DNA of 64,000 bases from assembly GCA_903813345.2 (NCBI GenBank), contig CAIIXF020000005.1, forward strand, positions 27,159,375 through 27,223,374, written 5' to 3'. The notes beneath the pieces are model-generated. The model saw only the letters and a program-made list of their open reading frames with translations, did no database searches and was not told where the DNA came from. The stretch's first letter is position 1; each line of letters starts with the position of its first letter. This document shows, in pieces, positions 54,818-64,000 of this stretch. This DNA is from Owenia fusiformis. Its lineage: Eukaryota > Annelida > Polychaeta > Sabellida > Oweniidae. The translations under genes and the position numbers were made by a program.

Positions 54818-57800
54818 TTATTCTTCTTTTACATCAACAGCAATATGATGCCAGGAGTTATTGAGCAACCCTCGCAAATTCCAAATTCCCTGCACTGAAT
54901 CTGGCTGAACATTGTACGAGTCATCGACACTCTTACAGATAATCTCCATCTTCTTGCCATCAGCTGGAATCGGTAACTCTACTTCCCATAGTGACCACGC
55001 CCATGCTCGATACGGAGTTTGATGCTCTTTTTGCAAGGTAGCAACCTTCCATGTTTTCCCGCCATCCCCAGATACATCCACTCTTATTGTATCACGTCCT
55101 CCTCCACTCCACGAATACCCCTTAACAACAACAGTTTCCTCCGAACGATGAACTTCGCTTCCATTTTTTGGCTGACAGATCGCGGACTGACATGGATAAT
55201 CTTGAACAGCGACAGACTTCTTGAAATCGACAGAATCCCAATCAACAGATGGTGAAAATCCTTTATAATCATTCTGTTGCCAGTGACTTTGACTTTCAAT
55301 GTCGCTGAGGATTATTTTGGATAGCCATTTAACATTGCGCGCCCCCACCACTCCCGGGACTATCACCCTCAGAGGAAACCCATGGTCCCCTGGAAGCTCC
55401 TCTCCATTCATTTTATAAGCCAACAGTACATCTCCAAATGGACCTACAAATCATGTCAAACTTTGATGAGATATGACTGTCTAAAATCACTTGTTAGTTC
55501 TAATTTGAATCTTTTTTTGTTGAATGACTTTTTTCTTATTTTCTCGTTTTACCTCTATTACTTTCTTGATATACATAAAAATTAAAAATATAGAAGGCAG
55601 GATTGATTATATTTTTGCATAAATACACTACATGTATATTAAACAAGGCATCAATGTGCAACATGTCACCACCTGCCATTTGATACAGACACCGAACACC
55701 ATCCACAAAAAAGTTGGGAACCATAACAGAAGTGGTGACATAAAAACCCAACCCAATTGTCTATCTTAAATTAACGTGACTTCTAATCTTTGTTATCTGT
55801 CACCCTCTTAAGAATGTTGTCGTATTTGAGTCACCTTCACCTCAAGGCTCAAATGGCACTTATATAATATCAGGTTATCTCAAGGTCATGTTATCAAACA
55901 TTTTGAGAAAGCATAAGGAGATTGTGCTTGAAAAGTTCCCCTGTACTATAGTATTTTGCCTCTTGAAATGTAATAGGTAGGGTAATAGCCCACTGGCCAC
56001 CCCCCCTCTTTGATAGGCCCAGAAAAAAAAATTAATGGGCCTTTTGTGCATAATTTTAGGCCATATTATTGAGAAAATGGGCCTTAAATTTTCAAAAGGA
56101 CGATTCTCGGTTTGGAGAACAGTCTCCTGGGCTAATAATTTTTTTCATGAAAAATATAGAAATATTACCCAAATTAAACTATGAATATTCAAAAGAGGAC
56201 ATTTAAATCTACAAGATGTAAAAATAACAAATTGGTCTGAAGCAGGGATAACGCTCAATTAGACAGATTCAATAAAATACAAGTCTGGATTTTTGGGGAA
56301 AAAAGCTCATCAGTGTACTGCGCTAATATTTTTTTGCGAAAAATCTAGAAATATTACCCAAATAAAATTATGACTATTTAGAAGAGGACATTCAAATCTA
56401 TATTATGTAAAAAAATCAAATTTGTCCGAAGCAGAATGAATGATTTCATTTAGATTTCCGAAGCAGAATTAATGAATGATTTCATTTAGATTGATGAACT
56501 TCGTTCTCCAAACCGAGAATCGTCCTTTGGGCCCACTTTTTGGTTTTGAATATTTTTTTCAGACTTCAAATATGCCCCCTCCCCTGTTGTTGGTTCCTGT
56601 ATCCACCCCTGTAGCCCTCCAGGCATAGTTGAATATTCCCTCAAAAATATATAGAGATTATCCTATATGAGGTTCAGGATATTGGGATTATCCCAAGGCT
56701 AATATAATTTATCCTATGCCAAGTAGAGTTTTAGGGAGATAAGTTTGGTGCATATCTTCCCGCTTCGGTGCATATCTTCCCGCTTCCGGTAAGTAGTGGA
56801 AATGCAATAAAATGACTTTGCATATGAATGATTTGTTTATTTTTACACCTTGTACTATTGAAATGGCCATATGCCCCTGAAAACTCTACTTGGTATAGGA
56901 TAAAGCAGTTATGTACGGACGGTTAGGATATTGGGTTCATCCCTCGTGAGATATGCACATCTACCTTCGGTCCCTACGGTCCCTCAGGTAGATATGCATA
57001 TCTCCCTCTGGATAAACCCCATATCCAAAACCTCCCAGTACATAACCCTTATATATCTGCCTGAGGGATGTATGTCCCAAGGGTAGATATATCATATTGG
57101 CCAAGGGATAATCTAAATATCCTGATGAACCGACTATAGGATGATCTGTTTATCCCATACCAATCTTGGTCCTTTTGATCATATTGTTCAATTGGCCACA
57201 GTTCAGAAAATTTCCAACCAACCATAGAATTATTTTAGAATATTCATGTCCAGTTTTGTTTTCTTGGCCATGGCTGATTTAACCTAAGTAAGTCAAGTTG
57301 CATCATTTGACTCTTTAGAGAATTAATTAGTTGGGGAACAGTGAAATTTACATTTTTTTATTCTTACCCAATGCTTTCTCAATTGCTATAGAAGCCCCAT
57401 AAGGTGCACCAGTTGGATCCTTGTCAAGACCTTCAAACTGGACATGTTTTATCTCATCATTTGTGAGAGTAACACCTGCAGATTGGAGAACATCTCGCAG
57501 CAGTACACCAGTCCATCTAGAAATAAACAATGCAGATACTGTACATTAGGGCAAAACATTTATTCCACTAAAACTCAAGTTTGCATTTATGCCGGGTATG
57601 AATTTGTCAAAGTCAAATTCTATAAAAGATGGAACCCTGCATTCTACCTATTTGATACATTCTCAAAACATATTATACAAATAAGGCTGTTATATTTACT
57701 GTAGGGCAGTCTCAAATAAGATATGTGTTGATCAGGTTTACAGTGACACAAATGCTATATGTATGCGTTAAGCTTATATTGCCCTTCAAAAGATTGACAA

Positions 57801-59025
57801 GTTTATGACCATATCAATAGAAAAACAAACACAGGAATGTCTCCTTGAAGAAGCCCTACATTTGTTATTGTAAAGTTTTGTTGAATTTTGGTTGGGGTTT
57901 CGTAACTGTGATAAGGAAACATCAATATGCCACTAAAACCTGTCTAAGTAGAACATATTTGGTACCTCTATAATGTTCCACTAATAAAGGTTCATTTATT
58001 AAGTGAGTAGATCTCGGGATTCTGAAGTGTTCCACTTTCAGAGGTGTTCCACTTCTAGAGGTGTTCGACTTTACAGGTTTCACTGTATTTGCAAACAATA
58101 TTAAAATGAACATTTAACACTATAATACAAATGAGGGCTTAGCAAACTTAAGTCTCTGATAGATGTGTGCCAAGGGGAATTTCTTTGAGATGTACCTTCA
58201 AATTTAGTTATAATTTACTACCAATGCTTGCCACACTTAAAACACATAGAATACCATACCTAGCATTACTGATTGCAGTGAAATTCCAGCTAAGGCCTTT
58301 AACGGGTTTATACTTTGACATCTCTGAACGTCTGTTGCCAGCACACTGCAACGATGCAGTTATTGTATGCTCCTTGAACTTCTTCAAGTCATCCAATGAA
58401 AATTTCTTAGTTTTTCCACTCGAAAATTCAATCTCGAGTCTGAAGGTCTTTGGATCAACGACAGGAACAGGAAGGTGATTTCTCACGAAAAAAAGCTCAT
58501 TAGGCGTTATGTAGCTATCGACGACCAACTCTGGCGGGGGCTCGGCATTGAACGGTTTCAATGAGTTGATCATAAGAGCAGGATGGCGCTGCGGGTCACG
58601 TGCGAAAGGATCGTCAATATCTATGACATCTTCATTCATGTCATATTTCAATGAACCGATATGCATTTCCTGTAGAATTTCCTTGACCTCTTCACTGTTA
58701 TGCACAGCATAGAGACTCCAGAATGGTTCCAAGGCACCCCCAGCGGCTAACATGATCTTATCTCCTCCGGGATGTTGCTCAACAAACTGGGTGACATCAT
58801 ACACATTACCCTTGTATGTCACCCAAATTCCATCTTTAACCGTATTATGTTTGGCAACCTCAGCTTTTGAGTACTCTTTGATTGGCCCTGGTGGAAGCTT
58901 TGGTATATCATCACCAAGCTTGCCTGCGGTGATGCCATCTCTCGTCACAACTTGACCTCCGGACACGTCTTGGATAGCGCTTGGTTTACATTTTGCCTGA
59001 CGGTTCCAATTATACAGCACAACTC
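54818..59025 (-). CDS. SUOX: Sulfite oxidase, all but the N-terminal exon
   Basis: Exons 58260-59025, 57368-57516 and 54818-55443 (stop TAA) join in phase into 512 residues; human SUOX has 545. The enzyme oxidises sulfite to sulfate in the mitochondrial intermembrane space and passes electrons to cytochrome c. A cytochrome b5 domain has both haem histidines, in VEQHPGG (about 84) and YAVHNSE (about 108). The molybdopterin domain has the Mo-ligand cysteine in [11 protein letters not shown] (about 227) and [38 protein letters not shown] and GYSWSGGGR follow, then the dimerisation domain ending [13 protein letters not shown]. The first visible exon begins two bases into a codon, so an upstream exon with the ATG and targeting peptide exists; I did not find it in 59026-64000. 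Confidence 0.95.
56095..56527. repeat. Inverted repeat with internal 185-bp duplication in a SUOX intron
   Basis: AAAGGACGATTCTCGGTTTG at 56095 and its exact reverse complement ending at 56527 extend over about 26 bp. Inside, TCTAGAAATATTACCCAAAT-like blocks occur twice (56150-56235 and 56335-56430). Probably a small nonautonomous DNA element. Confidence 0.65.
56671..57131. repeat. Nested foldback repeat in a SUOX intron
   Basis: Outer arms GGTTCAGGATATTGGGATTA and, reversed from 57131, GGTTCATCAGGATATTTAGA. Inner arms TATCCTATGCCAAGTAGAGT and ACTCTACTTGGTATAGGATA, plus a third pair around GAGATATGCA and TGCATATCTC. Three pairs of inverted repeats within 460 bp. Confidence 0.65.
57931..58085. 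mobile_element. Pogo-like MITE in a SUOX intron
   Basis: Ends CACTAAAACCTGTCTAAGTA and, reversed, CAGTGAAACCTGTAAAGTCG, with GAACA continuing on both. Similar ends occur near 51277 and 53220. About 155 bp, noncoding. Confidence 0.5.
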
Positions 59026-59823
59026 CTGGAGATAGAAAAACAAAAGTCTATTTCCCACTCTTAAATATATTATTTAATTTGAATATGATTATGAAACAAA
59101 CTTTAAAAGAGATCTTAATATGAATACAAATTCAAAACTTATTAATCTCCCTATGTAGCCCGCATTAAAACAAAATTCAACAAATCTGCAAGATTTATTT
59201 TAGAAATGATAGAGAAATTGATCTGTAGATGAATAAGGGCAAAGTAAGGGTAAAAAGTCTCGGGCCTCATACTATTTTTTTAACTACTAATAAAAGTTGC
59301 AATGTTGACAATTTGCAAAAGTCAAACTTATCGCAATAAATTAAAACAATCAGTTCGAGTCCAGGTCTACCTGACCTGTGATAAATAAGTGAAGGTGACA
59401 TTGGGCCCTTTTCAATTTTATACTTGTGGTCATTCTAAAAAAATATTTTTTGCATATAACCATACCCTTATACATCTGACGTGAGTTGACTATTATAAGC
59501 TATATTTGCATTATTGCCTGGTTGGAGGGAAAGATGGACTGACTGATAGATGGGGGATATTATTATAGCCTAGCAATCAAACATTATTCGATAAGAGTAT
59601 AAGACAAAGGGAACATAAACAACTTTTCAAATATTCATTTCAGATTGTTAGAGCCAATTTGTTTACTTGGGCTAATTATAAATGATTGCAATAGCTCACC
59701 ATGTGAGCTAAAAACTTAATGTGGCCACTTTTCATCATATAATATTTTATGAAAATTGCAAACTCAATTGACTACTTGTTTAAAGCAGAATCCTAAATTA
59801 CTGCAATATACACTTAGCTAGTA
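59026..59823. other. Upstream intron of sulfite oxidase
   Basis: A 5'-terminal SUOX exon must lie upstream of 59025, here or beyond the window. No exon-like ORF or repeat is visible in this stretch. Confidence 0.4.
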
Positions 59824-60170
59824 CTGGAGATACACTTATTTTGATGCAACTTAATTTGACAGATTTGCTCAATTTCAAATATTGGCGGCTATTTAATTTG
59901 GCGGATTCAGAATTGCATGAAGTTTAATTTTTGTCTATGTTTATGTCATTAGGACAGGTATTTACTTAGATATTTTCAATTCTGTATTTCTTTTGGAATA
60001 ATGTAGAATTGATGACATGTTGACATGAAAAGGGGCCCCAGAAGTTAAATTTCTGAAGTGCATTGGACAAAAATTCCAAACTGAAATTTTACGAATTTTT
60101 AATTTGGCGGATTTTCTGAATCCGCCAATCTGTCAAATTAAAACATGAGCCAAATTAAGTGTATCTACAG
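59824..60170. mobile_element. 347-bp MITE with TA target duplication
   Basis: Ends CTGGAGATACACTTATTTTG and, reversed, CTGTAGATACACTTAATTTG. TTAATTTGACAGATT and TTGGCGGATT also pair inside. TA lies outside both ends (59822-59823, 60171-60172). Tc1/mariner-type. Confidence 0.75.
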
Positions 60171-60499
60171 TATTCCTGAATTCAACTGTCGACTGATGCA
60201 TTTAAATCTGACTAACTTATTTCTATAAATTCAAATGAAATGAATATAAAATAACATTAAAATCATCACCTGTCAGTTGATAGTTGAATTCGCAAATGGT
60301 AGCTAATAGAAATCATTTCTACACCAATAATTCAAATCAGATCAGTACTTTAGATATTTTTTCTTGATGTATACAAGGCAATACCATGACTTACATCTAT
60401 ATGTACAAGGCATTAAGTGACAAAATGTCAACCAAATAATTTATTACAAATGACGATGACTATGTAAAAATGAAGTACATCATTCATGTACATGTTTAA

Positions 60500-61331
60500 A
60501 GTCCCCGTCTAAAGTTTGAAAATATTTTTTTATCATTCATTTACTATTTGTCAGGACTTAAAAAGTGATTTTAGAGATTTTTGAACAAAAAAAAAATTTT
60601 GAAAAAAAAGTTGTGAGCATTTCATTTCTCAAATATTCAAATTTCCCGCCATTTTTCATAAAAAGTTGAAATTTCTTAATCATCTAATATTTCTTAATGT
60701 ATTTCAAAAAATATTATCTTTTTAACACCAATACAAAGGTTGAACAAAGGACACACTATTTCAATAATAAAATGCCATATTTAATGGGCCACTTCAATGT
60801 TTTAACATATCAAAAATATTTTGAAACATTAGTGATGTCACTAAGGTACCAAAAACTTTTTGAAAAAAATTGAAATTTTTTTTTCAATGTCAATCTTTTC
60901 TAAATATGTTAGACTTTCATAAAAAACAATGTTGATTGTCTAACCAGGTTTAAAGGAAGAATAAATTATGTTTTAGATATCATTGTACCATTGGTTTCTA
61001 TGAGAACTAAAATTTTGAAATGCATTTTTCTCAGAACCATTTTCATGCACTGATAAGTTCATTTCTCGCTTATTTATGAACCGATTTTCTAAATTTTTTC
61101 GGCAAAAAACATGGGAGGATGGATGCTATGCATTGGTATGAATTGTGGCTAATTAGAAGATATGAGTGACCTCTAAAAATTGGTTTTAAATAAATTCACA
61201 AATTTTGGAACAAAAAGTCTATCAAAAACCACTTTTTGAAATTTAAAAAAAAAGTTTCACATATCACACTTTGATAACATTGGGTAAGACTACAATATAA
61301 GCCAAAGTGGTTTAAACTTTATATGGGGCCT
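60500..61331. mobile_element. TTAA-flanked nonautonomous element, copy 2 (832 bp)
   Basis: Longer copy of 44101-44861, TTAA outside both ends (60496-60499, 61332-61335). It keeps the segment around 60590-60660 that copy 1 lacks. Noncoding, with many A and T runs. Confidence 0.75.
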
Positions 61332-61335
61332 TTAA

Positions 61336-62104
61336 CAGTTTGTTACAGATATCAACAGCTAAATGCCATAATAATATTTTAAGACAAAACTATATAACTT
61401 TTGTTCATTTTATTGTTTTATCAATGGAACTTTTTGATTTTTTCATCAATGTTTAGTCCAAAGCATATAACTTGCAACCTTAAAGTATCAGATGATGTAA
61501 CAAATATTCCAGAATTTTTTTTTGAATGACAGCTAATGCCTCTGTTACATTTGATCTAATATTTTCCAATTTTTTCATCTTGATTCAGAAGGTTTCAGTA
61601 GTTATAACCACTTAAGTCTAAGATGATTCTTCACACTATATACAGTTCCTAAATAACAATAAAAACAAATATGATTTCATATTGCACTTATCTCAATGTT
61701 GATATGTACTTCAGAACAAGTGCTACCAATCCACTTATTTGTTTACATGCAATATTTAAATACTGTAGACAATAGATAAAAGTACAAAACACTTGAAATC
61801 CTAAAAGATCAGATTAAATCTTGGTCATAAATTGACAGTATTATTTCGTTGTAATTAACTTTATAAATAAATGCTGTAAACTAGACTAGCTAGACTAGTG
61901 GCATTGATCACGTGATTACTGTATGCAGGGTGCCCAGTAAGTAGATAGCTTGTCATGACTTTGGAAGGTCAAAATGCCTAGTACAACCTTTTTCATAAAA
62001 GTGCATAATTGGGTGCTTAGGAGACTAAAAATATTACAAGAACACAAATGTGTACAAAATGTCCCCACCTATTGGTGATCCCGTCAAATGGTTATCCTAA
62101 AAAT
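61336..62104. other. Noncoding stretch
   Basis: GCAGGGTGCCCAGTAAGTAG near 61926 resembles a mariner end without partner. Nothing else seen. Confidence 0.35.
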
Positions 62105-62650
62105 TTATCCCATTCCCGGACTATGGTCCTGTGAACATCTCAATCTTTTGCCTGTGCGCTTACAACATGGGAGAATTTTTTACTCATCTTACACTTCAGA
62201 TACCTACTTCAATAGATTCCTTGGTAATTTAGCATTCTTTTCGTGTAGTTGAATCCACAATTGACTGGGTTTATCGGCAGAACGAAGACATTTTCGTTTT
62301 TGATCGCAATATTTGCGTGTAACATTTAACTTATTTCAACCGTCAAATTCCTCCATATTGGTACTTCCGGGCTACATCCGGGACAGCCAAACGGGGGATT
62401 CCCCTTTTAAATCCAACCACCATTTTGAAAAGTGATGGAATCTCTCTCGATGAAAAAGAGAAAATGTTCCCGTTCTGCCGATATACCCAGACAATCGGCG
62501 GTTCCAATATATTAGAAGTTACATCTTGAGTTCTATAATGCATTGAGGTAGGTATCTTAAGTGTAAGGGGCGTAGATAATTCTCCCAAGTAGTAATCGTA
62601 CAGGCAAATGAATGCGCTCAGTGCAGGACTATAGTCCGGGAACGGGATAA
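62105..62650. mobile_element. Long-hairpin element of about 545 bp
   Basis: TTATCCCATTCCCGGACTAT at the left and, reversed, TTATCCCGTTCCCGGACTAT at the right pair on through TTTGCCTGT, GGGAGAATT, CTTACACTT and GATACCTAC, over 120 bp per arm. TATCGGCAGAACG pairs further in. Noncoding; the 81-codon frame inside is an arm artefact. Confidence 0.75.
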
Positions 62651-62679
62651 CTAAAAATGAGTAGAGAAGACTTTACCGA

Positions 62680-63210
62680 CACAATTTGAGGACGGAAAAT
62701 CAAAAATGGCCACCTTAAAATTTACCCAGAATGCCAAAGAATTAGTAAGAACCACCACCACCACCATACTAAGAACCACCCCTGAAAATTTGAAATTGAT
62801 CCGTCAAACAGTTAACCAGAAAACATGTAAACAAGACTTTACAGACAAGATTTGAGGACAGAAAATCCAAAATGGCTGCCTTGACATTTATCCAGAATGC
62901 CAAAAAATGAATCTGTTCTAGATTTTCATACTAAGAATCATCCCTGAAAATTTGAAATTGATCTACCAAACGGTTCACCTGGAAATGCGTAGACAAGACT
63001 TTACAAACAAGATTTTAGGACAGAAAATCCAAAATGGCTGCCTTGACATTTACCCAGAATGCCCAAAAACTAATCAGATCTAGATTTTCACACTAAGAAT
63101 CATCCCTGAAAATTTGAAATTGATCTACCTAACGGTTCACCTGAAAACGTGAAGACAAGACTTTACAGACAAGATTTTAGGACGGAAAAATCCAAAATGG
63201 CCGACAATAA
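62680..63210. repeat. 162-bp minisatellite, about 3.2 units
   Basis: CCTGAAAATTTGAAATTGAT recurs at 62781, 62943 and 63105, exactly 162 bp apart, with AAGACTTTACAGACAAGATT and CCAAAATGGCTGCC in each unit. A decayed continuation is visible near 63400-63580 (AAAATGGC words). A CCACCA run lies at 62752-62765. Confidence 0.85.
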
Positions 63211-64000
63211 AAAAGTGATTATGAGTTTTTGCTGAATTCTTTTCACAAAATTATCACAAATAACTACTGTTAACAATAACATAGGCTTTAACAACAAAGT
63301 ACACCTGAAATTATTTATAAAGCTACTAAATAGTTAAAGTATGAAAACTGAAAAACACCATTCAATATGATACAAAGTATTATCGTGCGCTAACTTTTCT
63401 TAAAACATTCAAAATGGCTGAAATGACTGAGCTAATAGATCCAAAACCTAATCAGATCTAGAATGAAGTGGGCTGAACAATATATTAAAGTTTTAAAAGC
63501 AACTGTGAAGCCGTTTTTCTTAAAGTTTGCAAACAAGGATTTTAGCATTTGAGTTCAAAATGGCCGACAGGAAGTAGGTATCGAGTTAATTTTTTTTCAT
63601 CCACATCTGTATCACCCTTGGTATATGCAGCTAACGAAAATTGACCGGTACGGGTCAAAAGCTGGACCGGTACGGGTTAACGGTTTTATTTGAATTTAAA
63701 ACAGCCATAACTTGCTCAATATTGACTTCCTCGTGTCTAATTTGAAATATATGATGCCTCTCGATGCTTTTAAGTACCCCAATTTTTTACAGATTTTTAA
63801 ACGGACCAAAACTCTCTAAATGCGCATTTATGCTCTTTTCTCTTGAGAACTACTGTCTCATTTTCACGATAACTTTTATTTAGTACTTCTAACATATAAG
63901 ATCTATTTTTCCCCATCAAGGTATGATGTAAATGACATGCTATTTACATCTTGTGAGTTTCAATGACGCGCGTTTGATTTTATAAAAAATGCCAAACTTT
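63211..64000. other. Right-edge noncoding stretch
   Basis: Besides decayed minisatellite words there is a short direct repeat GACCGGTACGGGT (63642 and 63665). No ORF of note. Confidence 0.4.

Noticed and set aside
62343-62588. 81-codon minus-strand frame, considered as the missing SUOX exon
   Set aside because: It lies inside the long-hairpin element and has no basic targeting peptide joined to VVLYNW.

Overview
The window looks like AT-rich nuclear DNA of an animal, most likely a marine invertebrate (an invertebrate deuterostome or a lophotrochozoan; the sequence does not decide). The reasons are GT-AG introns in every protein gene, metazoan families (ABCC1-type transporter, olfactomedin domains, mitochondrial-type sulfite oxidase), an intron-bearing tRNA-Phe, an APE-type LINE, and a high density of small inverted-repeat DNA elements. 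Every host gene I can support is on the minus strand.

Layout. (1) 353-10896: the 5' half of an ABCC1/MRP1-like gene; 21 phase-compatible exons encode about 1003 residues from the start codon through TMD0, TMD1 and NBD1 to the linker before TMD2, and the gene runs off the left edge. One intron holds a LINE remnant. (2) 11.3-27.9 kb: no protein gene. It holds a pair of 1092-bp inverted repeats about 6.3 kb apart, a 185-bp hairpin tandem repeat, a Tc1-like fossil inside a larger inverted-repeat element, several MITE-like elements, and a tRNA-Phe(GAA) gene with a 26-nt intron. (3) 27955-36584: the most interesting locus, a gene that splices in frame into one 1646-residue secreted protein with a signal peptide, a charged helical region, a Cys-Pro-Thr repeat and five tandem olfactomedin-like domains. 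(4) 37.7-47 kb: a TTA-flanked DNA element split by a nearly full-length LINE with two long open frames, a second solo copy of that element, a TTAA-flanked repeat, and a second tRNA-Phe copy broken by a 170-bp insertion. (5) 47-54.7 kb: diverged noncoding DNA with a local triplication. (6) 54818-59025: three exons of sulfite oxidase, missing only the N-terminal targeting exon, with several foldback elements in its introns. (7) 59-64 kb: more TA- or TTAA-flanked elements and a 162-bp minisatellite.

The host genes do not form an obvious pathway: a plasma-membrane exporter, an extracellular multi-OLF protein and a mitochondrial enzyme are neighbours by genome order only. Exon boundaries were deduced by eye from splice sites, reading phase and recalled family sequence; no alignment or transcript was available.
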